Positions 8,901 through 18,800 of a stretch of 46,660 bases of DNA are shown in pieces. The notes under the pieces were generated by a model. It had not been told where the DNA came from, made no database searches, and saw only the letters and a list, made by a program, of their open reading frames with translations. The stretch is from a virus. Position 1 is the stretch's first letter. The number at the start of each line of letters is the position of its first letter. Made by a program: the position numbers and the translations under genes. The stretch is taken from the IMG/VR virus record IMGVR_UViG_3300030102_005041, positions 1-46,660 of that record, one strand, 5' to 3'.

Positions 8901-11105
8901 CTTAGCAAATTCAAACGAAGTTGCACCAGCAGCAGCGCCTACAGCTCTGTTTATTTGATTAGTTGCCCAACTAGATTTACTTATATACTGCATAAAAGGA
9001 CTAAAAAACTTACCTACTCTATTGCTTTTCATTAGCATATCTGTAAAAGAGTTACCTACACCTAAAGAAGCAGCAAACTTAGGATCAAAATCTCTAGCAC
9101 TACCACGCGCTGTAGTTACACCTTCTGTAAGTTCTGTGGTAAGTTTAAATATAGCTGTTTCTTCAGCTGCAAAAACGCCAGTTTTTAGTGCTTGTTGTAC
9201 AGCTTTATTTGCTGTAGGCATTTTTTTAAGAAAAGTTGAGCCGTTTATAGTATTTTTTATAACTTGACCAGTTTTGTTTATAACATTACCACTTATTTTT
9301 CTAGTTAAATAAAGCTCACCTACAAACTTAGCTAAATGTGGAAAACCTCCAGAAACTAATTCTGCACCACTTTCTTCTAATGCTTCAGATATAAATCTTT
9401 CATCTTCAACTGGTTTGCCTGAAGCGTCTTGTGTTGTACGAACGTAATCTATTTCTTTTAATCCATCAATAAAAGCATTGTTTATTGCAACTCTATTTTT
9501 TGATGAAGCTTGTATTGATGTTCCACTAAATGCATCTAAAGTACCTTGTACAAAAGCTGTAGTATCAAAATCAAAAAATCCAGGAGCTTCTTTAGTTAAA
9601 GGATCTTGATTTAACTGTATAGCCTTGTTTAAAACAATATATTGCTCAAGAGCCTTGTTGTAAGCTGTAGCAACCGGATGATTACCAGCAATTTTTGTTA
9701 TTTGTTTAGGTATTTGTCCTTTTTCAGATATTAGTTCAGCTATACGAACATCAGCACCTAAAGTAGTTGTAGAAATCATTTGTTCACCTAAAACTTCTTC
9801 AGTTGCAGGTAAATAACCAGGCATCCCACCTTCGCTTGCAAACCCAGCTAATTTTTCTGGAAGACTTCTATCTTCACCAATAGCATCACGGCCAATAGCA
9901 GCAACATCGCCTGATAAACCTACAACTTTAGCATAAGCATTTACAAGTTGATTTTTTAAATCATCTAATTCTGTATTATCAGCTAAATCTTGAGCTTTAG
10001 CATTTATTAAATCGTTTTGTTCTTGCTGCTCTTCGCTTAGTTGATCATAGTTAACTAACTGTCCAGTTGTAAAGTCATATAGTTGATCTTGTCCGCTATT
10101 TATTTTTTCTTTTAAACCTTCAATTTGCTCATTAATATTTTCAATTTTAACAGGATCCTTTTCTGTTGCTAATTTGTCGTTTAAATCAGATATTTGCTTT
10201 TCAATAGGTGTTAAAAATACTTTACCACTTTTTAACACACCTTCAGGTGTAAAATTAAAATTATTTTTAGCTTGATTTGTTACTGTATTTTCTCTTTGAA
10301 GTCTAGCGTCTTGTATATTTACTATATTTAAGCCAGGAAATTTTTCTAATAAAGTATCGTCGTTTTCATAGTCTATAGCGTAAAAATTAGAATAATCACT
10401 TGGTCTTTCTGATTTTCCTCTTCCTAAGCTAACATCAAGTTGACGTATTTGTTGATATATATCATTTTGATCAACATCAAAATCACCAAATGTAGGTATA
10501 TTTGTAAATTGACCTACAAGACTAGTTCTATCTCTAAGAGTAGACATGTTTTCATAATCAGGAAATATAGTTGTTCTACCTTGTTTTAAGGCAAAGTTAT
10601 TTAATACTTCATTTTGTTGTGCTCTTTGTTCTATACTACCATTTGCCCAAACGTTAATACCTAAAGTATCGTTTAACTCTTCTTTGCTGCTTTCTTCTTT
10701 GGTTTTTATAAACTCTTCAAACTCTTTTTCCTTAACCTGTTTTTGTATACTAACAGGCATAGTGCTTTTTATTTTTTCACCAGTTAAAGTATCTGTGTCT
10801 AAAATATCTTGAGTTTGTTGCAACATAAGCGGATCAAACTCAACTTCAGGTTTATCTTCTACCGGTGGGTCTTCAGTTTGAGGTGAATCCAAAAAAGTAT
10901 CTTCCAAGCTGAAGTCCGTATCTTGTTGTAGTGCTGGTTGAGGTTCTACAGACGCTACATCCGCACTCGCTGCACCGTCTTCTTGAAAATTTTCATCATC
11001 AGTATTTTGATTTTGGCTTTCTTCAAAATCCATAACTTTTAAAGCTATTTGATGTTCTGATAAACCTTGTTTTTTTAAGCTTGCAATATATTCTTCTAAA
11101 GTCAT
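2931..11105 (-). CDS. Giant virion/ejection protein with HExxH peptidase motif
   Basis: This 2,724-residue protein is the largest here and follows two smaller ejection-type genes, the place held by gp16 in T7. The N-terminus is a short helix (MTLEEYIASLKKQG) and then an acidic, Gln-rich disordered region. Residues 1100-1104 are HEDIH, within a hydrophobic frame typical of zinc metallopeptidases. Much of the rest is charged and helical. The C-terminal part (about 2300-2550) has the conserved block SVGAIMFFNTRSAVLQT ... FANTPSQYARIIKKSALDL and hydrophobic helices, which I recall from large polyvalent proteins of marine phages. Likely roles are crossing the host envelope during DNA entry and processing partners. 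No lysozyme or transglycosylase motif was recognised. The virion role is inferred; HExxH is seen directly. Confidence 0.85.
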   Translation of the reverse strand: MTLEEYIASLKKQGLSEHQIALKVMDFEESQNQNTDDENFQEDGAASADVASVEPQPALQQDTDFSLEDTFLDSPQTEDPPVEDKPEVEFDPLMLQQTQDILDTDTLTGEKIKSTMPVSIQKQVKEKEFEEFIKTKEESSKEELNDTLGINVWANGSIEQRAQQNEVLNNFALKQGRTTIFPDYENMSTLRDRTSLVGQFTNIPTFGDFDVDQNDIYQQIRQLDVSLGRGKSERPSDYSNFYAIDYENDDTLLEKFPGLNIVNIQDARLQRENTVTNQAKNNFNFTPEGVLKSGKVFLTPIEKQISDLNDKLATEKDPVKIENINEQIEGLKEKINSGQDQLYDFTTGQLVNYDQLSEEQQEQNDLINAKAQDLADNTELDDLKNQLVNAYAKVVGLSGDVAAIGRDAIGEDRSLPEKLAGFASEGGMPGYLPATEEVLGEQMISTTTLGADVRIAELISEKGQIPKQITKIAGNHPVATAYNKALEQYIVLNKAIQLNQDPLTKEAPGFFDFDTTAFVQGTLDAFSGTSIQASSKNRVAINNAFIDGLKEIDYVRTTQDASGKPVEDERFISEALEESGAELVSGGFPHLAKFVGELYLTRKISGNVINKTGQVIKNTINGSTFLKKMPTANKAVQQALKTGVFAAEETAIFKLTTELTEGVTTARGSARDFDPKFAASLGVGNSFTDMLMKSNRVGKFFSPFMQYISKSSWATNQINRAVGAAAGATSFEFAKFMTTNYEDYEFKTKDFLAEFYKMRILGASQQNPFVRGGFIRDMGNDILRMQNRTQGSVKAAEYFDVKPEKFENVETKDFEGVLDDLALSAQKKQKEILDNPALNTEQKNELLTELNNNYEILSTQAEINLAKAEIKLNRGSVDRYGDKTFPTDKDIYVISRKFRNGNKLTPAESAKLAKIPEAKMLLELGIKPNTDQYRAFKSAFDRNTAIDNILNNSAEYKTYNKADRKAAYDFITKKVNLFLDIQRQESLVVPSKDIASMKKEYESYKETGDLYLKLQERLDNSTATLYGRKIQEAQERAKRIGADAPIEAQTPQEFQKLYNENFPNKPADATKELGFFTTNGQRVINKEEALKQRSVTDALHEDIHFVLKGSLKDASGNVTTEGVKIIDDILDRLTPSQKRLLNEEVAARYDVSQPKEKWYEENLTVLGELINVERIQFSEKLGSGLTGLIPGLRKAGFKNLEISSETGENMFEMLRGFAKGEKAAENTAIKFIEDNSEKAAKEVYKEENPTLSASRKEKVNDLGEDLIKIKNRETERQKDFLQAIKNMRDQGKNEIADRMEADLGRMSEREGKVISDIVDQYNETIGNVVLRLKSKNPAIFETPTYQRKEFLREDGGLNMAKVIEAIVEQTRPELIKHVKNFDPAKNEDLDAYINSYLERKIGTATSKKNFKRERFEDTIEREDGTAVDFEVSGNIEDAIDLGFKRSAYERPKSVIAEELTIGGEKFVDQSLEDFIETNTFEIFEGERPDVFEKGFQLFVKQAGQEKAFKPVKNKLKDLNSFLQENHQTLFGSKNLPIGVLVQLERRLAPEDKIFTKVKKRLTTQKEIDEAINKGEELYVENEKQGPTVYERLKPTPEQVREFFNPPAVTAEGKRSGLKGTRKDAFVNAITFTLTKEKSPGVMKAIDMTTQEIAKAAQKLIVDPNIDFSRSRKEQRTMINEQRKLFKELYETQGDKSLPLEDALVDRFSEKIQQGIDKDFSTKKILDDAYQVASKFLVTNESKIALQEIINASAKKYDGINKKSYLEIVSKLRELSDTETKTLGFEASKELLENIVAKPGDTKQEIVDWIKNHSRQIRTFRGLPFINRNDQFVEQVLKKSGVDISKFGIKLSKDKQGRNIITADGVKIDGYLETEFIKTNFENSRLAIEAEAQQAREHMLDQVEYFIETGQVEKGKAYIKLMFVDQRGVGRKVSRPGLQILGPKGEILKGRNEVVLEHETTANDLYLKTVDALDGKITIEELNSFYEKSRVNIVTKELDNLLNNLGLRHTGENRMQHPEVIKLMQKYGDQRVLFAESVYGDNVPFSASRENRLNAEFNRIIERSVGISAKTKVGESTAKIQGAKKGKFDLFISPSAEDFVGLLYKTLGKGKQGDADLVFYQETLLKPYAKAMDRVTSERIALINDYKAIKKQIGIVPKNLRKEISGGLGFTREQAVRAYIWSKQGMEVPGLTKGELRQLLKEVKNSPDLVKFGNQLININKGDGYVKPDQNWVSGSITTDLLQGINTTKRAKHLQQWQANVDVLFSKENMNKLEAAYGTQYRKAMENMLLRMKTGRNRTYGTDSLTGRFTDWINGSVGAIMFFNTRSAVLQTLSATNFINFKDNNIFAAGKAFANQKQYWKDFVQLFNSDFLVSRRDGLRMEVNEADIAEMAKKGGVRGVINEILRVGFTPTQLADSFAIASGGATFYRNRVKTYEKQGFETAEAQRKAFEDFRETAEESQQSSRPDKISQQQAGSLGRLILAFANTPSQYARIIKKSALDLKNGRGDAKTNISKIVYYTFAQNLLFNALQQGVFALAFGDDEDDEKLKEKTKEKTIDVANGMSNSLLRGMGFYGAAVAAVKDAGLRIYKESQKSQPKYEKASLDVLGIAPPVQSKFRKIASAGRAIQFAKDDEFRNFSIDNPAMEAGSKVISATTNLPLDRLLIKTQNINDALGQDVEHWQRTAMILGWSDWQLGIEDEEDRNLKSRNSGGFKRKTIKRKLIKR

Positions 11106-11116
11106 ATCTATTTAAT

Positions 11117-13102
11117 TTAATTTTGACGTGTTTTTTTAACAGCTTTTAAGTAGTTTATTAATTTTTCTTTTTGACTATTTCTTAACGTAGCTGCTGGCCC
11201 GCCGCTACTGTATACGTATCTTCTAATACCGTCTATGTCAATTTCATCTATTCCTTTTAAAGCTTCATTTGTTTTTGCTTCTAAAGATCTAGTATATTCA
11301 CCAACTCCATATAACTTTTGTATGCCGTCTATATCTAGTTGTTGTACAGCTTGATTTTCTCTTATTTCTGTTTTAGCTGTAGTTCCAGTACCAAACTCAC
11401 CTTCATCTATTTTATTTAAAACACTTTCAATTTGTTCTGTTCTATTTATATCATCTATTGTTATGCTGTCTGTCTTTTCTCCTTTATTATAGAATATTTG
11501 CATTTCAACTTTAGGCTTATAATTTGCTTTTTCATCATCACTTAACTTGTCGTAATCTTCTTGGCTAGTTATAACTTTGTTACCCACATCGTCATTACCT
11601 TGGTAACCAACAAATTCATATTTAAAATCTGTTATGAAATTAGAAGAACCACCTATTGTTTTATTCTTTAAAAAGTCAGCCATTTTAGGCGCAAATCGTT
11701 TAGTTAATTTAGAGCCTATGCCTCTGCTTTTTAAATAATTTTCTGCTTTATTAGATGTTTGTACGAAATCTTTAAATCTACCCCCAAAGTCATCACCACC
11801 AAGTCCTGAACCTGAACCTGAACCTGAACCTTTTGTTTTTGTTTCAGGTGAATCAGAGACAGATCTAGTAGGATCTAATATAGCGCGCTGATATTGATTT
11901 GTTTCTTTATTAAACTCGTAGCTACCAGTTCTTTTTAAATACTCGTTTTCTAATGATGTTTGTATAATTTTATCAACATTAGTTTTTACATCTTCTTTTG
12001 CTTGATCTAAAGTTAAATTATTATCATCAGCATATTTTTGCATACCTTCTTTAGACTGCAAAGCAGCTAATGTTCCTTTAGCTAAACTAGTATCACCTAT
12101 GTCGTTTCTTTTTAAAGCTCTAACTAAATACGAAGCTCTTAATTCTTCATAGTCACCATCGTTGATAGTTTGCGTAGCAAAAGTCGTAGCATTTCTTCTA
12201 TTTAAATCGTCAGTTTCTGTAGTAATCATTTTACCAGTTATTTTAACTGATTTTCTGTTTTTGCCAGATCCTTCAAATCTTGTAATAGAGTTTGTTCCAT
12301 CTTCACCTATAGCTCCAGTTGTATTTTGATCTACAAGAGGATTATTTTTAATATAACCAGTAGTTTCTTTACCATAATCAGCTTTTATAGCTAATTTATT
12401 TTGTATATTAGCTGCAGACAAATCAGATAAATTTACTTCAAAATTACCATATTGACTACCTTTTACAGTTAAAAAAGTAGTAACTTCTCCGTATTTGTTT
12501 TTTCTTGTTTCATAACTTAAAGCTTCTGGGTTTGTATTATTAACTTTAGCTAATTCGTTAAAAGTTAAAGGCTTTACTTCACCGTTTTCGTCAGTATAAG
12601 TGTTATTACCTATTTTATAATTACTAGCTTCTATGTCATAAAGATCTGTTTTTTGAGACTCAGTTAAAAAGTTATTTAAGTTAGCTACGTCACCTGAAAA
12701 CGTTGTTAGCTGACCCATTATATCTTTCATAGTTTGAGTATCATTTCTTTTAGCAGCTTGTAAATAATCATTTCTTAAATTACCTTTAAGCAAACCTAGT
12801 GTTTGAGCTCTTAGAGCTGAGTTTTTCTTAAACTCAATAGGATCTGTATCAGAAGTTTCTATTAACTCTGTTAATTTAACAGCATCAAATTCTTTTTGTG
12901 CTGCTGCTATTCTAGTATCTTGCTGCTTTTTTTCAATTAAACCAGGAGTTATACCAGCTGCAAAACCTCTTTGAAAAGCTCCGTAATCTTGTATACCTTC
13001 TACTGGTGCTTCGTAGCTCCCAGGTGTAGTTACTGTTCTATTTCTGTTTCTTTCTGGAACTGATAACCCAGCTTCAGCAAATAATTGTTCTAATGTTGCC
13101 AT
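11117..13102 (-). CDS. Internal virion (ejection-type) protein, gp15-like position
   Basis: The 661-residue protein is mostly polar and helix-prone, with no signal peptide and no membrane span. It starts MATLEQLFAEAGLSVP and has a region resembling other ejection proteins (about residues 45-60, FQRGFAAGITPGLIEKK). Around residues 424-433 lies a (Gly-Ser) linker encoded by four tandem CCTGAA hexamers at 11805-11828, separating a C-terminal region (about 440-661). It stands between a gp14-like gene and the giant protein, with short gaps of 17 and 11 bases, in the same order as T7 genes 14-15-16. An internal or ejected virion role is inferred from position and composition. I did not recognise an enzymatic motif. 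Confidence 0.72.
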   Translation of the reverse strand: MATLEQLFAEAGLSVPERNRNRTVTTPGSYEAPVEGIQDYGAFQRGFAAGITPGLIEKKQQDTRIAAAQKEFDAVKLTELIETSDTDPIEFKKNSALRAQTLGLLKGNLRNDYLQAAKRNDTQTMKDIMGQLTTFSGDVANLNNFLTESQKTDLYDIEASNYKIGNNTYTDENGEVKPLTFNELAKVNNTNPEALSYETRKNKYGEVTTFLTVKGSQYGNFEVNLSDLSAANIQNKLAIKADYGKETTGYIKNNPLVDQNTTGAIGEDGTNSITRFEGSGKNRKSVKITGKMITTETDDLNRRNATTFATQTINDGDYEELRASYLVRALKRNDIGDTSLAKGTLAALQSKEGMQKYADDNNLTLDQAKEDVKTNVDKIIQTSLENEYLKRTGSYEFNKETNQYQRAILDPTRSVSDSPETKTKGSGSGSGSGLGGDDFGGRFKDFVQTSNKAENYLKSRGIGSKLTKRFAPKMADFLKNKTIGGSSNFITDFKYEFVGYQGNDDVGNKVITSQEDYDKLSDDEKANYKPKVEMQIFYNKGEKTDSITIDDINRTEQIESVLNKIDEGEFGTGTTAKTEIRENQAVQQLDIDGIQKLYGVGEYTRSLEAKTNEALKGIDEIDIDGIRRYVYSSGGPAATLRNSQKEKLINYLKAVKKTRQN

Positions 13103-13119
13103 TTATTTAATATTAAAAT

Positions 13120-13986
13120 TTATTGGTTTGGATTAGGTAATGGATTACCAAAAACTCCGCCCATAGAGAAAATACCTGGTGGAATACCTCCATAACCAGA
13201 TGGATCAAACTGCGTGTTAAAACTTTGATTTAAAGGACCAAAGTCAATAGGATCATTTTTAATTGACGTAGATAATGAAGCTAATTGTCCGCCTATACCT
13301 GTCATGTCTACAGATCCTGCAAAATCAAACTTGTCACTGCCAAGATCTATACCAGTTTTTTTCCCAAAGTCAAACCCACCTGTTAAAGCCATCCCGCCTA
13401 TACCTCCTAAAGCTTGACCAAGCATTTGGTTTGCGCTACTTGAAGCTGCTGCAGCTTGTTGTGATGCAGCCCCAGCTAACGAAGATAATCTATTTAATTT
13501 AGCTGTCTCTCTTTGTTCTGTAGCACCAAAAACAAATTGTTTTCCTTTAACTTCAGCATCAGCAAGTTGACTTTGTAGTTGAGCTTCACCTTGAGCTCTA
13601 AGTCTATCGTTTTGAGCTTCTTGTTGTTGTATACTAGCGGCTATACCTTGTTTACTTTGTAACGCGGCTTGTGCAAGAGCTGTAGCACCACCTGCTCCAG
13701 AGCCTGTAGCTCTAAGAGTGTCAAGCGTACTAGCTAAAGATAAATCAGTTTGCTGTGCTTGCATTTGAGCTGCTTGATCAGCTACTGTTAAATTAGCAAA
13801 AGGATTACTAAGCATATCTTTAACACCTTCATAAGGGTTTATTATATCTTGCCTCTCATCTTCAAGCTTAGCTATTTGTTTCATTAAACGTCTTTGTCTT
13901 CTTCTTGCTTTACGAGCAGCTCTACCAGCGCCTATACCGCCAATAAGACTACTTCCTATACCTATTAATGCTGCTGGGAATGCCAT
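13120..13986 (-). CDS. Internal virion protein, gp14-like
   Basis: The 288-residue protein starts with a glycine-rich hydrophobic segment (AALIGIGSSLIGGIGAG, residues 4-20), followed by a strongly basic stretch (RAARKARRRQRRLMK). A long Ala/Gln-rich helical region follows (about 70-200), including AALQSKQGIAASIQQQEAQN, and the tail is rich in Gly and Pro. This composition is typical of the small ejected membrane-active protein in podoviruses (gp14 of T7 and counterparts). It is first of three consecutive ejection-type genes. The likely role is forming part of the channel across the outer membrane at DNA entry. The assignment rests on composition, size and gene order; sequence identity to T7 is not claimed. 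Confidence 0.75.
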   Translation of the reverse strand: MAFPAALIGIGSSLIGGIGAGRAARKARRRQRRLMKQIAKLEDERQDIINPYEGVKDMLSNPFANLTVADQAAQMQAQQTDLSLASTLDTLRATGSGAGGATALAQAALQSKQGIAASIQQQEAQNDRLRAQGEAQLQSQLADAEVKGKQFVFGATEQRETAKLNRLSSLAGAASQQAAAASSSANQMLGQALGGIGGMALTGGFDFGKKTGIDLGSDKFDFAGSVDMTGIGGQLASLSTSIKNDPIDFGPLNQSFNTQFDPSGYGGIPPGIFSMGGVFGNPLPNPNQ

Positions 13987-13992
13987 AATTTA

Positions 13993-15840
13993 TTAATATA
14001 ATGATTGTTCATAATTAAAACCTACCGAAAACAGTTCAGCATGTTTTGATTTGTTTGATTTTTTGTTGTTATCTACAGGTTCGTGTTCTAAAGTTGTTTC
14101 TGCAAAAAAGCCTTTAACACCTGTTGATTTTAAAGCACTTATACCAGTTACAGTAGAGTTATCTTTAATTATTACATTAGCGTAATATTTCTTTTCTAAC
14201 GGCACGAAACCTGCAAATTTTACTGCGCCTTCTTGTGAGTATCTACCTGTTATGTTGCCTGGTATTGGATATGCTTCGTAGTCTACAGCGTCTTCAGCTG
14301 GAGATCTAAAGTCAATAACTTTCCAGTTATTAGTACCTTCGTAGTTAACTGTTTTATAATGTTTAACAAGTGAAGGATTTTGATTACTTATTATAGTAAC
14401 TGTACTAGGTTGAAATACACTATAAAAAGTATTTTTCTGCGTGTTATCATAGTGTTTGTATAAATCAGCACCGTTCCAAGTATAAAAATTACTAGCTATA
14501 CTACCACCAAAAGCAGGTTTATAAGTAAAAAACGAAGTCCAACCATTAACTTTATCATCAAAAGTTAAAGTTTTAAATCTTGTTTTAGGTTGTAACACAT
14601 TAATTCCAAACTGAGTATCAGGTATAAACTCTATTGTTTCGTTTGCAGCAACAATAAGATTAGCAGATATTGTTATATCAGTAGCAGCTAAACCTGTAGC
14701 GTCTACAGAATTTGTAACAAGAATAATTTTATTACCAGTGTTATCACTTTTTACGCGCATGCCTGGTACAATATTTATATCTGCTTTTTTAATTTTAATA
14801 ACTTTTTCTCTAGAAGACTCAGAAGTAGTAGAAGTTACTTTACTTACATGTGTTTGTTTGTTTTGGTTTACATCAGAAGTAAGCCCAAGGCTTAAAACGT
14901 AAGACTTAGTATGCATATCATACATACCTAAAACACTGTTAGATATTTTTAAATGCTTTCTAAAAAAGCTTTTCATACCATATGATGATATTTCTGTAAT
15001 ACCGTCTCTAGATAGCCTTAAAACAGCAGATCTGTCTCTGTCTACAAAGTATTTTCTAAAACCATAAACAGCAAAGCTTTCAGGATCTGTACCAATACCA
15101 AACTCACCTAAATAAGGTTGTATTTGTCCAATAACAATTTTACCAGATGTAGATATAGATGCGCCTTCAGCTGTAAATATAGCGTCTTTATCTATTAAAG
15201 CATTATGCACTTTATTTTCTTGAAATATAAGCATATTAGTATCTTCTGCATAAAGTTTTTGTATAGATCCATATGCAGAGTCAACAGCTTTAGTTATATT
15301 TTCACCTATAGAAAACTGATTTGTATCGTTTACACTTGTTCTAGAATTAAATATTCCAGAATATATCATAGCATTTTTTCTATGATTTCTATCATATTTT
15401 TTATCAACTAAATATGCTTTAGCACCAAAGTCTACAGTTTTTTCATTAAAACCACCTTTTATTCTAGACTCTTCCACGTGCCACTCTTTATTAGCTGCTA
15501 AGTCTTCAGGTACACCGCTAGAATCAACCGGATAAGCCGTTGCTCTTGATATTGTTAAAGTAACACCTTTTTCTATTTTTCTAGCAGGATTTATAGTTAA
15601 AGTAGTACCAGCAACACCTGTTATTTCAGTTGTTTCTTCAATACCAGGACCATGTATAAGCATTTGAGGCGATATTGCACTGTTAGATGCAGTAAGCTCA
15701 ACGCTAGTGCTAGCAGCTAAAGCTGTATTAGGCGCCGATACACCATCATTAGTAGCATTGGCAACTACAGCTGTAGTAACTATTGGCTCTTGTCTTAATA
15801 TAAAGGTGTTAAAATATTTTATTTTTAATGATATAGGCAT
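13993..15840 (-). CDS. Tail nozzle/stabilisation protein, second component
   Basis: The 615-residue protein has an N-terminal beta-rich section with Thr/Ala/Val repeats (to about residue 100). A more conserved core follows (about 125-310), with blocks such as IKGGFNEKTVDFGAKAYLVD, GSIQKLYAEDTNMLIFQENK and DRDRSAVLRLSRDGITEIS. I remember these blocks within large single tail-nozzle (gp12/P22 gp10-like) proteins of marine and crAss-like phages. Here they form a separate gene directly after the 1,696-residue nozzle gene, so the nozzle may be made of two polypeptides. It would be part of the tail tube below the adaptor ring. The core similarity is from memory, and the split interpretation is an inference. 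Confidence 0.72.
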   Translation of the reverse strand: MPISLKIKYFNTFILRQEPIVTTAVVANATNDGVSAPNTALAASTSVELTASNSAISPQMLIHGPGIEETTEITGVAGTTLTINPARKIEKGVTLTISRATAYPVDSSGVPEDLAANKEWHVEESRIKGGFNEKTVDFGAKAYLVDKKYDRNHRKNAMIYSGIFNSRTSVNDTNQFSIGENITKAVDSAYGSIQKLYAEDTNMLIFQENKVHNALIDKDAIFTAEGASISTSGKIVIGQIQPYLGEFGIGTDPESFAVYGFRKYFVDRDRSAVLRLSRDGITEISSYGMKSFFRKHLKISNSVLGMYDMHTKSYVLSLGLTSDVNQNKQTHVSKVTSTTSESSREKVIKIKKADINIVPGMRVKSDNTGNKIILVTNSVDATGLAATDITISANLIVAANETIEFIPDTQFGINVLQPKTRFKTLTFDDKVNGWTSFFTYKPAFGGSIASNFYTWNGADLYKHYDNTQKNTFYSVFQPSTVTIISNQNPSLVKHYKTVNYEGTNNWKVIDFRSPAEDAVDYEAYPIPGNITGRYSQEGAVKFAGFVPLEKKYYANVIIKDNSTVTGISALKSTGVKGFFAETTLEHEPVDNNKKSNKSKHAELFSVGFNYEQSLY

Positions 15841-15856
15841 ATTATACTATTACTTA

Positions 15857-18800
15857 TTAATCTTGTTTTCTACATAGAAAAACTCTAACTAAATCAAGTC
15901 CTTCTAAAACTTGACCATCAAAAATATTATTACCCCATGTTGCTTCGGGTAATGACATTTCATATAAAACATTAAATGTTATATTGTTTAAATCTAAAGT
16001 GTCTTTTGCTTTGATTATTATATTATTTTCAGACTGTGCTCTTTCTTGTGGTTTAGCTATTCTCTCTGTTTCTTCTGTTCCACCATCTCCGTAAACTTTA
16101 CAAGAACCTGTTGAAGCGTTTTGTCCATTACCATAGAAACCAAAACCAGGTTCTGTTGGTGTAAAAAATAATTCGTTTGGATCTACAACAGCAACATCAG
16201 ATAAAAGACTTATACTTTCCTGGTGGCTATTACCTGTGCCATCAATATCACAACCTGTAGTAACCATATCTTCTATTTGTGAAGAAGTAACTTCACCGTT
16301 ATCAGATATTTGACCTCTTCTAGTTATATATATACCACCGTGACTTTGTGCTAGCCAATGGTTAAAACAAACTGTAGTTCTAGCGTCAAAGATACCGCTT
16401 GTTAGTGCAGGTATTCCTTGAAAAGTTTTAATGTACTTATTTATTTCAAAAGTGCTAGTATTAGAATTTACTTTAACAGCATAAGCTACTTTTTCAAGAC
16501 TTGGACCAGAAGTTTCATTACCTTCTCTTGTTCTATTAAAAGAAAATAAAAACACACCTACATCGTTTATATCTAAATTAAGCATACCTTCTGCTATTTG
16601 TTGTGAAGTTCTAGAGTGTGTCCAATAATTATTAAAGTTATCGTTTATACCTGTTGCAATAGTTGATTGAGTTGCTGAACCAGTTACTGTAGCCGGAGCT
16701 GTTGTATAAGTGTAGTCAGTAGATTGACGAAATATATCACCAAGAGGCGTTTCATTTACAGTTATTTCACCGTCAGTAAAAGTTGTAACACCTTCACTAG
16801 CTTCTAAAACTACTAAACCACTATTTATATTTATTGTAAATATGTGATCAGTAAACTTACCACCAACGCTTGAATCAGCTTCAGCTGCTCCATTTTTTAA
16901 GTTCTCATCGTCAGAGTCTAAAACTCTAACACTAACAGTATAGCTAGCTTGACCTCTAAACAATTCGTTTAAAGTTATTTCACCAGTTTGATTATTTAAT
17001 CTTAACTCAGGTATAACATAGTTATTGTTATTAATATCTCTAAGTGCATTAAAAGAATTAACTTGCAAATATGTTCCATTAGGATTTTCTTGACCAATAC
17101 CTGTGTTAGATATAGTTACAGTACCATCTGAGCTTTCTATATAACCACTTGAAAACGTGTTTGTACTTCCTCCATTGTTTGAATCAACAAAAAACAAACC
17201 TAACTGTGAAGCATCTGTATCTACATCAACATGACCATTATTAGCTGTTATTGTGTGAAAAGGTGTAGAGCTAGGCGCTGCAACTCCACCAAAATTACCA
17301 TTAGTAATAACAGGTGTTACATTTTCTAATTGCAAACCGTTTACAACTATGTTTTCTACTTCATCTGACTGATTAGTAACTTTAAATATAAAGTTATATT
17401 CTACAGGATATTGATCTGGATAATAAACAAAGTTACCTGTACCAGTTTTTGGTCTTAACTTATATTTATTATCGTCTGTGTCAAGTATAACTTCAAATCT
17501 ATCAACATCAACTATTTGTCCAGCGCCATTACTGTTTACGTGAAATATACCTTGTTGTTGTAATATTTCAACTGTAGATATTTGATTTGCAGCTGTACCA
17601 AACGTTAATTCATTGTCAAACTGATCTATTAGTTTTAAAGTAGCTATTTTATTGTTAGTAAAAGCACCAACAGAATTAAAATACTGAACACCTTCTGAAA
17701 AGTTTTTATCAATTAACTCTATAGATTTTACAGTTGTTGGAAAAGCAACAGCTTCATTTAACTCGTGTATTAAACCTGCTGTTGAAGTTTCATAGTATAT
17801 ATCTAACGCAGACTCAAAAGGTTTTGTTTCTAATATAGATATTTTATCTTGAGCGTTATATTTGTACTCATAATATCTTACAGCTAAAGTTGTTGGATTT
17901 TCATCTGCTTTAAATCCTAAAAACACTTCATCAATTTGTCCATCACAAGTAACTTCAAAAACGTTACTGCTTTTTTCATATTTTATTATCTTAACAAGAT
18001 CTTTATTTTTACCTTTTAAATAATTACCTATTTGAAAACTATCAGCATAAGCAGAGTGATTACCTGAATTGCTATCTTCCCAAGTTAATAATTTACTTTG
18101 TTTTTTAAGTTTAAGTTCGCCAGCAGTACCTGTGTGACTTATATTTTGAACATTACCTGTAAACCCAGTATTAACTTCTTTACCTACGTTAACAGTGTTA
18201 TTACCATAAGGTAATTGAGCTACTAATGGATTTTTACTTGTTTCATATATAAATGCTAATGAGTCATCATTGTCATTTTTAAGACCTTGTTCGCTTGTAG
18301 TACCTATACTTATAACGTCTAGTACGCCTGCATCGCTTTGCGAGCTTGTAGCGTTGTCAGTAGAACTTGGTATTACTTTAGGATATATTATATTTTTACT
18401 AGTACTTAAACCAACTTCTTGTGTGTTAGCAAACTCTCTGTCTCTTGTAATTTTATTTATACTATCACCTATAATAGGTACATAAGTTTTATCTTGATCC
18501 GTACCGTTATCAAAAGTTATAATATTAGGTGAATAAACGTTGTAATACTCTTGTTCAGGTTGTTTTACAACAACTCTATATGAATACCAACCATGTGGTG
18601 TTATATTGTATTTATAAAAACTGTAAGTCTCAGGATTATTGTAAGTAGGAGAACTTATTGAACCTGTGTAGTTTTGATAAAGTAAAGACGCTGGGCCTTC
18701 TGTAAATATATTAAAACCTTGATCAAAAGGAGGTGAGCTGCTTGCTTCTGTTATTCCAACTATTTCAACAAAATCACTGTCTTGTCCTTTTAAATAATCA

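Noticed and set aside
11805-11828. CCTGAA tandem hexamers as a regulatory or unstable repeat
   Set aside because: They lie in frame and simply encode a Gly-Ser linker in an ejection-type protein.
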